Shown: positions 35,979-45,641 of the stretch, one piece after another
Numbering within the stretch: the first letter of the stretch is position 1
Layout: each line of letters starts with the position of its first letter
NCBI GenBank assembly: GCA_964444135.1
Contig: CAYUFX010000010.1
Coordinates: forward strand, 1 to 64,000
Length of the DNA: 64,000 bases
Origin: NIOZ-UU13 sp964444135
GTDB taxonomy: Bacteria; Planctomycetota; Phycisphaerae; Sedimentisphaerales; Anaerobacaceae
Reading direction: 5' to 3'
Program-made: the position numbers and the translations under genes
Notes under the pieces: model-generated
What the model was told of the DNA's origin: nothing
Seen by the model: only the letters and a program-made list of their open reading frames with translations
Database searches by the model: none

Positions 35979-36992
35979 GTGGGAACTATAGAGCAAGGTG
36001 TTAAGCAGGCGGTTGAGAATTGCCTCAGGGTCAAAGCAGGCGAGAGCGTAGTCATTATTACCGACAAAGAGACCATCGAAATTGGCTCTGCTCTTAAAGC
36101 CGCGATAAAAGAGATTACTGGTGAGATCCAGTTTTTCGTAATGGAGGATTTCGGTGAACGACCGTTTGAATTCCCACGAGTTATTGAAGATGCCATCAAG
36201 GTTGCAAATGTCAGTGTGTATGCTGCCCAGGGAGTCAAAGGAGAACTCCAAACCTTCCGAATGCAAATGCTTAAAGCAATCGAAGTTAATTCTAAGCTCA
36301 GGCATGCTCACATGATAGGAATTACACCGCAGATTATGAAAGACGGGATGTGCAGCGATTACAAAGAAATCCAGAGGATTAGCAGTTTAGTTTATGATAA
36401 GGTTAGAAACGCAAGTAAGATTGAAGTAGTGACCAAAAAAGGAAACAATTTTATTGCTGAATTTAGTCCGGAACTCAAATGGATTATCAGTGATGGCATT
36501 ATCGCCCCAGGCCACTGGAAAAATCTTCCCGATGGAGAGGTGTTTACATCACCACTCAATGTCAATGGTACAGTTGTTATCGATGGTTGTCTTGGTGATT
36601 TCTTTGCCGAGAGATATGGTTCTCTTGAGAATACGCCGATTATCATTGAAGTTGCGGATGGTCGAGCCATAAAGGAAAGTGTCCAATGCGATAATGAGCA
36701 ACTACGACAAGAGTTTTCCAAATATCTTTTTGAGACTGATGAAAATAGTAACAGAGTGGGTGAATTTGCAATCGGTACGAATACCGGTCTGACCGAATTG
36801 ATCTACAACCTGCTCCAGGATGAAAAGTTCCCTGGCATACATATTGCCTTTGGCAGTCCCTTGCCCGGCAAAACCGGTGCTACATGGGATAGTAAAGCGC
36901 ATGTTGACGGCGTAATCAAGGATCCAAGTATTTACGTAGATGGCGGAATGATTATGGAAAAAGGTAAATTCTGCTTTGAAAAATTTGTTTGA
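35979..36992 (+). CDS. M29-like (aminopeptidase T type) metallopeptidase
   Basis: 337 residues from GTG 35979, preferred because AGGAG lies eight bases upstream; an earlier GTG at 35907 lacks a site. VKAGESVVIITD at the N-terminus, PQIMKDGMCSDYKEI, FSPELKW and DGEVFTSPLNVNGTVVIDG fit the leucyl aminopeptidase / aminopeptidase T fold, and GEFAIGTNTG, HIAFGSP, KAHVDGVI and YVDGGMIM supply the conserved C-terminal acidic and histidine metal ligands. It would be cytoplasmic and release N-terminal residues from peptides. It may be functionally linked to the peptide transporters further right. Follows the HU gene. Confidence 0.8.
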   Translation: MGTIEQGVKQAVENCLRVKAGESVVIITDKETIEIGSALKAAIKEITGEIQFFVMEDFGERPFEFPRVIEDAIKVANVSVYAAQGVKGELQTFRMQMLKAIEVNSKLRHAHMIGITPQIMKDGMCSDYKEIQRISSLVYDKVRNASKIEVVTKKGNNFIAEFSPELKWIISDGIIAPGHWKNLPDGEVFTSPLNVNGTVVIDGCLGDFFAERYGSLENTPIIIEVADGRAIKESVQCDNEQLRQEFSKYLFETDENSNRVGEFAIGTNTGLTELIYNLLQDEKFPGIHIAFGSPLPGKTGATWDSKAHVDGVIKDPSIYVDGGMIMEKGKFCFEKFV

Positions 36993-37172
36993 GATGCAAG
37001 CTTGGTTTGCTCTGCTTACATGACCAGATCAAATAATCATTTCTCTCCGAATACGCCGTTGTAAAGTGACTGAATTAAATGATTTCAAACACAACCAGTA
37101 AGACAAAACACAGGTGCTCAAATCAAGTAAAATAGAAAATAAGATTAAGGCCATTTAAGCGTGTTGTTGATA

Positions 37173-38159
37173 ATGGAATTCTTAGAGTGGGCTAAAATTA
37201 AAATGAATAAGAAATATCTTAATAAAATTACTTTTGGCAATTGCATAGATCATATCCCACGCCTTACGGCTGATAGTATTGACCTGTTTTTATCAGATAT
37301 TCCTTACGAAATCAATTTGGATGATTGGGATGTATTACATAACAACACAAATTCAGCATTGCTTGGTAAGTCACCAGCACAGGAAGGCAAAACTGGGTTT
37401 AAGCGAAGAGGTAAACCAATAAATGGGTGGTCACAAGCTGATAGAAACTTTGGAACGGAATACCAAGAATGGTGCAAGGATTGGGCAACTAAAGTTTACC
37501 CAATGATGAAAAGTGGTTCATTCCTGTTTGTATTCGGAGCCAGAAGAACAATACATAGAGCAATAAATGCTTTTGAAGACAGCGGTTTTTTGCTTAAAGA
37601 CACGATGGCATGGAAAAAACCATCTGCTCATCATAGAGCACAGAGAGTTAGTATTGTTCTTGAACGTAGAGGGCTTACTGAGGAAGCAAGAAAATGGGAT
37701 GGGTGGCGATTAGGAAATTTAGCTCCTATTTGGGAACCAATAGCCTGGTTTATGAAACCATATAAGATTGGTGGAACTATCACAGATAATATCCTGGAAA
37801 ATGAAGTAGGTGCAATGAATATTGGTGAGTGTAAGCTAAATGGTTCCTGCCCTACGAACCTTCTTGAGTTTGGATTCAGAAGGAATGAAAAAAGAACCCA
37901 TGAAGCACAAAAGCCGCTTGATTTGATCGAATATCTAATAAAACTAACAACGCGTGAAGATCAAATTGTTCTTGACCCATTTATGGGAAGTGGAACAACT
38001 GCTGTAGCTGCTATTAACGTAAATCGTAAGTTTATTGGTTTTGAGATAAATCAAGACTTTTATGAAAAGTCATTATTAAGAATAGAAGAAGCTGAATCTA
38101 AAAGCGGCTTAGAAAGTTTGCCTATTTTTCAGCAAACATTATTCAATGCGAATGGCTAA
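37173..38159 (+). CDS. orphan DNA methyltransferase (beta-class N4/N6 type)
   Basis: 328 residues from ATG 37173 (the ATG at 37203 is also possible). LSDIPYEI near 40-47 is a variant of the catalytic (D/N/S)PPY motif, with Ile in place of the first Pro. DPFMGSGTTAVAA near 268-280 is the SAM-binding FxGxG motif. The order catalytic motif first, SAM motif last is that of the beta class. It contains an Arg/Lys-rich target-recognition region between. Base composition is clearly AT-richer than neighbours, and no restriction enzyme gene is adjacent, so it is likely an acquired orphan methyltransferase, perhaps of phage origin. Target sequence unknown. Confidence 0.85.
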   Translation: MEFLEWAKIKMNKKYLNKITFGNCIDHIPRLTADSIDLFLSDIPYEINLDDWDVLHNNTNSALLGKSPAQEGKTGFKRRGKPINGWSQADRNFGTEYQEWCKDWATKVYPMMKSGSFLFVFGARRTIHRAINAFEDSGFLLKDTMAWKKPSAHHRAQRVSIVLERRGLTEEARKWDGWRLGNLAPIWEPIAWFMKPYKIGGTITDNILENEVGAMNIGECKLNGSCPTNLLEFGFRRNEKRTHEAQKPLDLIEYLIKLTTREDQIVLDPFMGSGTTAVAAINVNRKFIGFEINQDFYEKSLLRIEEAESKSGLESLPIFQQTLFNANG

Positions 38160-38554
38160 AAAGCCCCCGCAAGGTTGCGGGTAGAAAAAGAAATTTAATT
38201 TTTTAAGACATTTTGCGACGGTAAACTGCGTCGAGGGGTCTATTAAAACAGATTCCTCGAGTCCGCTACGCTCCGCTCGGAATGACAGTCCCTCAATTAA
38301 CGAGCGACAGAGCACTATCCCCTTCCAGCCTCAAGATGTCAATTGGGCAATTCGGCTGGCCGGATGGGTGCTGATGCGGCCTGAGTTTTGCCCAGCACTA
38401 ACGCTGTAAGTGCTGGACTTACGCTTCGGCTAATTCAAGACAATATCCGTAACGTTTAGATTATCACATTTTAGCCTGTTTGTCACAAAGGTCTCTGTGT
38501 TTATTTTTTCCTGCTCTGACCGGCTCTCGTCTCGTCGTGGCGGGAGTGGTAGAT
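38160..38554. repeat. gap with hairpins and interspersed repeat
   Basis: A CCCGCA-AGGT-TGCGGG hairpin directly follows the methyltransferase stop; on the minus strand it is followed by GGGGGCTTTTT, like an intrinsic terminator. Near 38236-38285 is a copy of the TCATTCCGAGCGGAGCGTAG type repeat also related to 1598-1670 and 40595-40665. CCAGCACT pairs with AGTGCTGG at 38392-38416. No gene seen. Confidence 0.6.
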
Positions 38555-40534
38555 TTATTCCTCCTGCCTGCCACGTGCGGTGCGATACAGCCAATATACT
38601 ACGCCAAGTAACAGAGCTATTCCAAGTACGGCCCCTACGGGCGGCTTGAATGGCAAACTGATGCCGAGCACGTCCAATAGATTCACAATAACGTCATCTA
38701 TGTACCAATAGGGCAGCTCGATATCGATGCTCTTAAGCAATATAATCGGTATCGCCAAAAGGATCCCCGTCAATGCCTCCCCTGTAATCAAGCCCGAAGC
38801 AAACAGCAGCCCGTTTCGACCGGATTCTTCGGCCTGTTCGGCGTCTGTATTCTTCTTCGTGTGATATCTCTTGACAGCATAGTGGATAAGCCCACCCGCA
38901 AAGATAGGCACAGACAACTCAAACGGCAGATAAAACCCAATCGCCACCGCAAGGACCGGCGTCCGAAATGAGCTGTCCCTTTTTTGCAGATAAACATCCA
39001 GCGCTATCACACCGGCCGCCACCGCCATTCCAATATAGATATAATTCCAAGGCAGCTCACCCTTAAAAACACCTCTTGCAACCGAAGCCATTAAATTCGC
39101 CTGCGGTGCGGCCAGCGCCTTGGGCCCGGCGTCGGCCTGACCGGCAAAACCGTAGGCCTTCTGCAGCAGTATCATTACCGGTGCCAGAACCAGTGCCGCC
39201 GACACCGTCCCGACAAGCTGCATTACCTGCTGCCTCCATGGTGTTGCCCCTACGAGGTAACCGGCCTTGAGGTCCTGCATATTGTCACCCGCTATCGCCG
39301 CCGCACAGCAGACCACACTGCCGATGATGATGGCGGCGGCAGGGCCGTTCACCGCATCTTTGCCCATCAACCACAATAAAAGCAGCGATGAAACCAGCAC
39401 AGTTGCTATCGTTACGCCGGATATAGGATTATTGGATGAGCCGACAAGCCCTGCCATATAGCCGGCCACCGCCGAGAATACAAATCCCGTCACTAACATT
39501 ATCGCTGCCATTGTAATCGATACCTGTATCTGCTGGACGAATACCTGATACAACAGGAATAAAGGCACAACCGAGCCGACTATAAGGATAAGTATCCACT
39601 TCATCGGCATATCTTTCTCCGTCCTGGCGATTTCCGCCTGCCCACCGGACAAATCACGATACGCCTTGAGGCCGCTGGTTATCCCGCTCAACAGGGACTT
39701 GCGCAAATGAAAAATCGTCCAAAGCCCGCCTACCACCATTCCACCCACACCTATATACCGTGTCTGCGATGACCATATTTCGAATGCCCAATCTACTGCT
39801 TTGAGCTCCTCTGTGCCCGGCGGCCCCTGAACAACAGCACAAATTGGTATTGCGATGAGCCAGTTGCATGCGCCGCCAATGAAAATCAAAACCGCGATAT
39901 TCAATCCCACTATATATCCGACCGAGAGTAGCGCCGGGCTCAGGTTCGAGCCGAAATACAACAGGCTGCCCCCGATTGTCCTTGCGCCCTCGACTACCTC
40001 AGGCCACAGGCCCAACGCACCGGCTCCTACCTTGAACAGGCCGCTCACAACCGCAGCCATGGCGATATACAAAACACCCCTGCCTCCTTTTTGACCGGTT
40101 TCAAGGACCTCTGCTGTCGCTATACCTTCCGGAAACTTCAACTTGCCTTCAACAATCAGTGACCTCCGCAGTGGTATCGTGAACAGCACGCCTAAGACTC
40201 CACCGAACCCCGCGATTATTGCCACCCACTTGAAGCTGAAACTATCCCACGTACCTAATATCACCAGTGCCGGCAGCGTGAATATGACGCCTGCAGCTAA
40301 TGACTCGCCCGCTGACGCCGCCGTCTGCACGATGTTATTCTCCAGGATATTGCTTCGCCGAAACAATCTCAGCACACCCATCGACACCACCGCAGCCGGT
40401 ATCGACGCCGAGACTGTCATTCCTGCGAACAAGCCCAGATATGCGTTTGCGCCCGCCAGCACTACCGAAAGCACCACGCCCAGAATAAATGCCTTAACTG
40501 TTATCTCTGGTAATGACCGTCCTTCTAAATCCAT
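38555..40534 (-). CDS. OPT family oligopeptide transporter
   Basis: 659 residues with about 14-16 membrane helices. The N-terminus LEGRSLPEITVKAFILGVVLSVVLAGANAYLGLFAGMTVSASIPAAV is the OPT family signature (residues 3-48), and VGSSNNPISGVTIATVL, GDNMQDLKAGYLVGATPWRQQ and the helix-rich end repeat the family plan. OPT proteins import oligopeptides or metal chelates with protons across the inner membrane. Its neighbour is a peptidase lipoprotein on the same strand, which fits peptide use. No gene precedes it closely. Size agrees with bacterial OPT members (about 600-680). Confidence 0.93.
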   Translation of the reverse strand: MDLEGRSLPEITVKAFILGVVLSVVLAGANAYLGLFAGMTVSASIPAAVVSMGVLRLFRRSNILENNIVQTAASAGESLAAGVIFTLPALVILGTWDSFSFKWVAIIAGFGGVLGVLFTIPLRRSLIVEGKLKFPEGIATAEVLETGQKGGRGVLYIAMAAVVSGLFKVGAGALGLWPEVVEGARTIGGSLLYFGSNLSPALLSVGYIVGLNIAVLIFIGGACNWLIAIPICAVVQGPPGTEELKAVDWAFEIWSSQTRYIGVGGMVVGGLWTIFHLRKSLLSGITSGLKAYRDLSGGQAEIARTEKDMPMKWILILIVGSVVPLFLLYQVFVQQIQVSITMAAIMLVTGFVFSAVAGYMAGLVGSSNNPISGVTIATVLVSSLLLLWLMGKDAVNGPAAAIIIGSVVCCAAAIAGDNMQDLKAGYLVGATPWRQQVMQLVGTVSAALVLAPVMILLQKAYGFAGQADAGPKALAAPQANLMASVARGVFKGELPWNYIYIGMAVAAGVIALDVYLQKRDSSFRTPVLAVAIGFYLPFELSVPIFAGGLIHYAVKRYHTKKNTDAEQAEESGRNGLLFASGLITGEALTGILLAIPIILLKSIDIELPYWYIDDVIVNLLDVLGISLPFKPPVGAVLGIALLLGVVYWLYRTARGRQEE

Positions 40535-40550
40535 AAACGACTCCGTTCTT

Positions 40551-40700
40551 TGAAGTGCTTAAAGTTAAAAGTGCCTAAAGTGACACTTATGTGTCATCCT
40601 GAGGCAAAGCTGAAGGATCTGGCCAACGAAAAAGAGATTCTTCGCTTCGCTCAGAATGACAGCTTTGATGTCACTTTAGCTCACTTTAGCTCACTCGTAG
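40551..40700. repeat. interspersed repeat between OPT and peptidase genes
   Basis: CAAAGCTGAAGGATCT..AGATTCTTCGCTTCGCTCAG and AATGACAG is the same kind of sequence as near 38250-38285. It is flanked by a short tandem AAAGTG/CTTTAGCTCA arrangement that forms an inverted pair (AAAGTGACA... TGTCACTTT). Nothing coding. Confidence 0.6.
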
Positions 40701-40750
40701 GTGGTTATCTTCTAAAATAATAACCTGTATAGGTTCGTCAATTTCGATTC

Positions 40751-42430
40751 TTATTTAACAAACTGGGCGACAAAGTACTTTGGCGTCAATGGTTCTCCCG
40801 TCGCTCGCTTAATCATCTCATTCCAATGATAGACTGCCCCGGCCTCAAATACGTTTTCACTTAGGAACTCACCGAGCTCACGCCGGTCAATATAGCTGAC
40901 GTTTTCATCTGATTCAAGCTTTAGAATTTCGTGGACAATATGGTGATGTAACTGGGATGCCAATAATTCACCTAACATATAGTTATGGTAATAACAGGGG
41001 GCAATGGTGAAATGAATTTTTGCAGCCCAATCCGGCTCATTGCGGCCTTGCGGTCTTTTCACAAGCTGATATTTCTCAACCATCTGCCACCAAAGCGAAT
41101 TCAGGTCCTGCTCAGGATTTGCATAAAGCTGCTTTTCAAAATTGTACATTACCATATCCCAGCGGGCGAAAATGAGCTGCTTGAGCTGTGCGTACTTACC
41201 GCTTACTTTTTCGACTTCCATACGCTGTTCGTCTGATAGTTCCAGCATTTGCTGCATCCAGGCAGGATTACGGCTCAGTCGGCCAAAGAACATAGCAACG
41301 GCTTCTGTCGTAAAAATGTGCGCCGGCCTTCTTAGCAAATACGGGACTTGTGGGTCGTGGTATTTATCATAAACAGCATGGCCTAACTCGTGCAAAATAG
41401 TTTCCATCCAGGACTCGTTGTTTTTAAGATTGCACAAAATGCGCACGTCACCTTCCCTGTCAATATCCGTGCAAAAAGCGTGCGGATTTTTGCCTTCGCT
41501 CTCATAAAGGTCGCTGCTGGCAAGAATGGATTCCACGGGCAGTCCAATACCGGTGTAGAATTCTGCCGCTAATTCCTTGACATCTTTATTTTCGTAATAG
41601 ACATCCAAATCCAGGTCATATACCATTGGGGTTTCCTGGAAGAACGGGTCGTGATAATGCCAGGGCATAAGCTCCGTAACGGCTACGTCGTATTTAGCCC
41701 CCAAAATACTGTCCAGGTCGGCCTTCAATTTAGCAAAAGGCTCATTGGTCAGTTCATACAGCTCCTCGAAAATCCGGTCCAGCTCTTTTACATCCTGCTC
41801 CGTAGTGGCCAGAGAAAGGGTATGATAATTGTCGAAGCCGAGCTTTTGGGCCGCCTGGTTTCGCAGCTTGACCAGTTGGATGATATCATCTGCAACGACG
41901 GCGCCGACCTGCTTGCTGGCCAGCCAGGCCTGTTCTCTCTTATGGGAATTTGTTTCTGTTTTTAGAATTTCCTTAATCTCATTGTCGGTAACTTTTTCTC
42001 CCTCTATAGTGCCGCGAAAGGTGCTGAAGTTCTTTTCAATTTCCGTGCCCAAATCGACGATTTTTTTCAGCAGCTCCGGCTCTATCTGGTTCTCAAGATA
42101 ACTGTTGTACAGCACATCCAATTGCCGAGCCAACATGGCGTTCTTGACCTGTCCGGATTCTTTCATATCTTTAAGAAAAGCAAATTCCTTAGGGTTGCTG
42201 TAAACCTGGCGGACCTTGAGTGTTAATTCACTGACTTTGTCATAATCCTCCAGCTTGCCGCTAATTGCAGCATCCCAGGAAGCAAGACTCGCCTCCTTCT
42301 CCATAGGTTTGATTTTTTCCACGTGGGCTGTAATGAAGCTTTTTAGCTCTGTTTCCTTGGTGTTATGTGCACAACCAAGTACAACAACGCTTATTGTCAA
42401 CATAGTGACCAGAGTTGATAAAATTTTCAT
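40751..42430 (-). CDS. M2/M3-like zinc peptidase lipoprotein
   Basis: 559 residues. A lipobox (VVLGC, Cys20) follows a hydrophobic leader, so the protein is lipid-anchored. HELGH at 347-351 with TEAVAMFFG (Glu376) gives the gluzincin zinc site, and the helical architecture with EAGAVYHWNEMIKRATGEPLTPKYF at the C-terminus fits peptidyl-dipeptidase (M2)-like members. GGAG lies nine bases upstream on the minus strand. It lies between an OPT transporter and a divergent POT transporter, so it likely clips extracytoplasmic peptides into di- or oligopeptides for uptake. Family M2 versus M3 is not settled. Confidence 0.85.
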   Translation of the reverse strand: MKILSTLVTMLTISVVVLGCAHNTKETELKSFITAHVEKIKPMEKEASLASWDAAISGKLEDYDKVSELTLKVRQVYSNPKEFAFLKDMKESGQVKNAMLARQLDVLYNSYLENQIEPELLKKIVDLGTEIEKNFSTFRGTIEGEKVTDNEIKEILKTETNSHKREQAWLASKQVGAVVADDIIQLVKLRNQAAQKLGFDNYHTLSLATTEQDVKELDRIFEELYELTNEPFAKLKADLDSILGAKYDVAVTELMPWHYHDPFFQETPMVYDLDLDVYYENKDVKELAAEFYTGIGLPVESILASSDLYESEGKNPHAFCTDIDREGDVRILCNLKNNESWMETILHELGHAVYDKYHDPQVPYLLRRPAHIFTTEAVAMFFGRLSRNPAWMQQMLELSDEQRMEVEKVSGKYAQLKQLIFARWDMVMYNFEKQLYANPEQDLNSLWWQMVEKYQLVKRPQGRNEPDWAAKIHFTIAPCYYHNYMLGELLASQLHHHIVHEILKLESDENVSYIDRRELGEFLSENVFEAGAVYHWNEMIKRATGEPLTPKYFVAQFVK

Positions 42431-42687
42431 GGCTTTATACTCCTATTAAATGTCATATTACCATTTTGTTATCAAAAGTTTTTTGTCTGAAAGATATTAT
42501 CACCTCTAACTACCGAAATCAAGCTGGTTCTGGATTCGCCGATGGGCGGGCGTGTTATTTTTCACATTTGGCCATTTCTTCTTTGATATATCCGCCGATG
42601 TGTGTACTATATTGAGCCATACCGACAGGTCGCCCGGCGACTCGAAATAAAGTGCATATCTGACATAAAGGAGTTGTACAGTCCATT
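42431..42687. other. divergent intergenic region of peptide-use genes
   Basis: 257 bp between the divergent peptidase and POT genes. AAGGAG near 42669 lies before the POT ATG at 42688, rather far from it. No clear promoter or repeat was picked out by eye. Confidence 0.4.
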
Positions 42688-44046
42688 ATGGCTAAGAAAG
42701 AGTATCTCAGCGCACCCCTACCATCAAAAAAAATGCCTGCGGGCATCCCTTATATTCTAACTAACGAAGCTGCGGAGCGTTTTAGCTTCTACGGGATGAG
42801 ATGTATTCTTGTATTCTTCATGACCCATCTGCTGTTGAACGCCAGCGGTCAACTTGTTCCCATGACCCCTGAGCGAAGCAAAACCTGGTTTCACCTCTTT
42901 GTCTCGGCTGTCTATTTCATGCCTTTGATCGGTGCTCTAATCTCCGACATCTGGCTTGGGAAATACAGAACCATCCTCTATTTTTCGGTACTTTATTGTT
43001 TTGGTTTTTTTGCCCTTGCGGTTAATCACACACGTTTGGGATTGGCAGCCGGATTGATTCTGATTGCAATCGGCTCAGGGGTAATAAAACCCTGTGTTTC
43101 TGCAAATGTTGGAGACCAATTCGGAAAAACCAACAAGCACCTGATAGCAAAAGTATATAGCTGGTTCTATTTCGCAATTAATCTGGGTGCTTTTATTTCC
43201 AATCTATTGGTACCTGAATTACTTGATCGATATGGGCCTACTGTCGCGTTTGGTGTTCCCTGTGCCTTCATGGTGCTGGCCACAATAGCATTTTGGCTCG
43301 GACGCAAAAAATTTGTCCACATACCACGCGGCGGTATCGAATTTGTCAAAGAGTGTTTCAGCGGTGAAGGAATCAGAGCCATCGGGAAGCTGTGCATTAT
43401 CTATGTTTTTGTGGCGCCATTTTGGGCACTGTTCGACCAAATGGACTCGGCCTGGATGCTACAGGCCGAGAAGATGAACCGCAACTGGCTGGGCCATGAG
43501 TGGCTGCCCACCCAGATTGTCGCTCTCAACCCCTTGATGATACTGATTTTGATTCCCGTTTTCTCCTATGTTATATATCCGGCAATAAACAAGATATTCC
43601 CATTGACGGCACTGCGCAAAATAGGATTGGGCCTGTTTCTGGCAGCTTCACCTTTCGTCGTCTCAGCCTTCCTTGAAACTGGAATTGTCGTTGGCGGCAC
43701 ACCCAGCATCGGGTGGATGGTTCTTGCATACGCACTGCTTACCTCTGCGGAAATAATGGTTTCAATCACCTGCCTGGAGTTCTCATATACTCAAGCCCCA
43801 AAGAAAATGAAGTCATTCATTATGGCAGTCTTTCTCCTGTCAATTTCACTCGGAAATGCCTTCACCGCCGCAGTCAATGCCTTTATCCAAAATGAAGACG
43901 GCACCAGCAAGCTTGCCGGTCCCAGCTATTTCTGGTTCTTTACAATCGTGATGCTGGTAACAGCAGTTATTTTCATTTTTATCGCCAGGGGCTACAAAGA
44001 AAAAAGCTACATCCAGGATGAGGCCGCCGAAGAATCTTCGGCTTGA
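42688..44046 (+). CDS. POT/PTR2 family proton-dependent peptide transporter
   Basis: 452 residues, about 12 membrane helices. TNEAAERFSFYGMR near residue 25 carries the ExxERFxYYG motif (Glu27, Glu30, Arg31) that couples protons in POT transporters, and GKTNKHLIAKVYSWFYFAINLGAF near 150 is the PTR2 signature; FDQMDSAW near 250 is also typical. It imports di- and tripeptides. It is divergent from the peptidase gene across a 257-bp gap that should contain both promoters. Length fits the short bacterial form. Confidence 0.92.
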   Translation: MAKKEYLSAPLPSKKMPAGIPYILTNEAAERFSFYGMRCILVFFMTHLLLNASGQLVPMTPERSKTWFHLFVSAVYFMPLIGALISDIWLGKYRTILYFSVLYCFGFFALAVNHTRLGLAAGLILIAIGSGVIKPCVSANVGDQFGKTNKHLIAKVYSWFYFAINLGAFISNLLVPELLDRYGPTVAFGVPCAFMVLATIAFWLGRKKFVHIPRGGIEFVKECFSGEGIRAIGKLCIIYVFVAPFWALFDQMDSAWMLQAEKMNRNWLGHEWLPTQIVALNPLMILILIPVFSYVIYPAINKIFPLTALRKIGLGLFLAASPFVVSAFLETGIVVGGTPSIGWMVLAYALLTSAEIMVSITCLEFSYTQAPKKMKSFIMAVFLLSISLGNAFTAAVNAFIQNEDGTSKLAGPSYFWFFTIVMLVTAVIFIFIARGYKEKSYIQDEAAEESSA

Positions 44047-44139
44047 CCGTGCCAAGCTGGTGAGTAGTGAGTGGTGAGTAACCAATTAACCAATTAACTA
44101 CTCACCGATTAACCAAGGGGTGTGGCCCTGATTACTCTC
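44047..44139. repeat. GTGAGTAGTGAGTGGTGAGT simple repeat in convergent gap
   Basis: Tandem GTGAGTA/GTGAGTG units, then repeated ACCAATTA and ACTACTCACCG on the other arm, so the sequence can fold back. It sits between convergent genes and may stop transcription in both directions. It belongs to the same style of repeat as 10440-10500. Confidence 0.6.
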
Positions 44140-44766
44140 TCAAAGTGGCTTGAGCAATAGCTCACGCACGACAATCTTCATCGGCCCGAACTGGTCTCCC
44201 GGATGGACCTGAAAACCAATCTTGCCCGAATCAGTCGTCTCGTCATGCACATCAGCAACCTGATGGCCGTTAATCCATACTTGAAGGTGGTCACCCTCGG
44301 CACGAACCTTTATCGTATTCCAGCCCTCGCGGTCCACTATGCTTTTGTCCTCATTCATTGCAAGAAACATCTTGCCGGGACAGTATAATGTACCCGAATA
44401 GCACACCGGATTTTTATATTCGAGGATGTCGGCCTGATATGCCTTCTGTGGCGACTGGTATCTGAACCAGAGGCCGCTGTTACAGGGCCACTCAGCCCGG
44501 TAAGTAAGGGTCACCAGAAAATCCCCGTATGTATCTGTTGTAAACAGGTCCCCGGGAGCATTATTCTCGCCTTGTGTCCCCACAAGCATGCCGTCTTCGA
44601 TGAACCATCTTGCATTACCGCTCGTCTCCCAGCCGCTCAGGTTACTGCCGTTAAACAGCTTTACAAAGCCAGCCCTACTCTGGTCTGCACCTGGTCTCAA
44701 TTCCCCACAGCCGGTCAACCACATCAATACACCGATACACACAATAACCAACAATCTGCGTAACAT
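44140..44766 (-). CDS. DUF1080 (3-keto-disaccharide hydrolase type) lipoprotein
   Basis: 208 residues. MWLTGC (Cys20) is a lipobox after a hydrophobic leader. The rest is a single DUF1080 jelly-roll: KLFNGSNLSGWETSG near 38, GDFLVTLTYR, CNSGLWFRYQSP near 101 and the closing GPMKIVVRELLLKPL. GGAG occurs upstream on the minus strand. It is shorter than the two-domain DUF1080 protein at 7561. Such lipoproteins are thought to act on keto-sugars or bind polysaccharide in the periplasm. Heads a minus-strand group with two further secreted-protein genes. Confidence 0.85.
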   Translation of the reverse strand: MLRRLLVIVCIGVLMWLTGCGELRPGADQSRAGFVKLFNGSNLSGWETSGNARWFIEDGMLVGTQGENNAPGDLFTTDTYGDFLVTLTYRAEWPCNSGLWFRYQSPQKAYQADILEYKNPVCYSGTLYCPGKMFLAMNEDKSIVDREGWNTIKVRAEGDHLQVWINGHQVADVHDETTDSGKIGFQVHPGDQFGPMKIVVRELLLKPL

Positions 44767-44875
44767 AATCTTCTCCTTTTTTTGAAAAACCAGTTTTATA
44801 AAGACTGCTTCATCTGGCTAATCTGCCCAGATGTCAGTTGTTCGCGCTTTGATGTCAAACATCTTTGGAAGTAGC

Positions 44876-45589
44876 TCACTCAATCAATGGTCTTATTACT
44901 TTTCTCGGTTTGTACACTAAGCTAATTCCTTCTGATAGATGACCGGCTCTGTCATAAGCACGTAATCGAACATCTACTTTGTTGGGCTCTGGTATAGATA
45001 CCCATACCTGCGGCAACGTGTCTCTCCAAGACCAATACTTTATTTTCAATCGTTTCATATACTCATCCTGCAACTGTTGCCGAGTAATACTCACATATTT
45101 CTGCCATTGGTCTTCAGGTTTTCGTTGATTCTTGTCGCGTACCAGTACCGGAATGAACTTAAACCCTACTACACCCAAGTCAGAAAGATGGGTAAAAACT
45201 GGGTATTCTTCTAGAATCGTCGTCCTGACGCCATTTGAGTCCGCACGTTCTTCCTCTATCACTATACCCACAAGATCTGCATTTTCATCGTATGTGACCA
45301 GCATGAGAAACATTCTTTCTCCATCTCTAACTCTCGATTTCGTCATAGCCACATCTATAAGAAGAGGTTCGTTGTCCACAAAACCGTTTTGCCACTTCGA
45401 TATTGACAATTGGGCGCGTTGTTCTACGTCAACTTGGTTCTCTGATTGATTTATAATTTCTTGGAGAGAATGCGCTACGGTATCAGAATTCGTCTTTCTT
45501 TTGTTGCAACCAAACGTCAGTAGCATAGGTGTGGACACGAGCAACAGCATTTTCACAACACATAAAACAAGCAATAATCTGCGCGGCAT
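44876..45589 (-). CDS. uncharacterised lipoprotein
   Basis: 237 residues from the ATG at 45589 (GGAG six bases upstream; a Met two codons earlier overlaps that site). A hydrophobic leader ends in a lipobox-like LTFGC (Cys near 28) followed by NKRK. The body is beta-rich and hydrophilic, with KWQNGFVDNEPLLIDVAMTKSRVRDGERMFLMLV near 65 and a C-terminal VWVSIPEPNKVDVRLRAYDRAGHLSEGI that reads like an immunoglobulin-like beta-sandwich. No family recognised. It follows the interrupted GH172 gene on the same strand. Confidence 0.6.
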   Translation of the reverse strand: MPRRLLLVLCVVKMLLLVSTPMLLTFGCNKRKTNSDTVAHSLQEIINQSENQVDVEQRAQLSISKWQNGFVDNEPLLIDVAMTKSRVRDGERMFLMLVTYDENADLVGIVIEEERADSNGVRTTILEEYPVFTHLSDLGVVGFKFIPVLVRDKNQRKPEDQWQKYVSITRQQLQDEYMKRLKIKYWSWRDTLPQVWVSIPEPNKVDVRLRAYDRAGHLSEGISLVYKPRKVIRPLIE

Positions 45590-45641
45590 AATCATCTCCT
45601 TTCACCCGCGCACGAAAATTCGCAAGGGCAATAATGTATGT

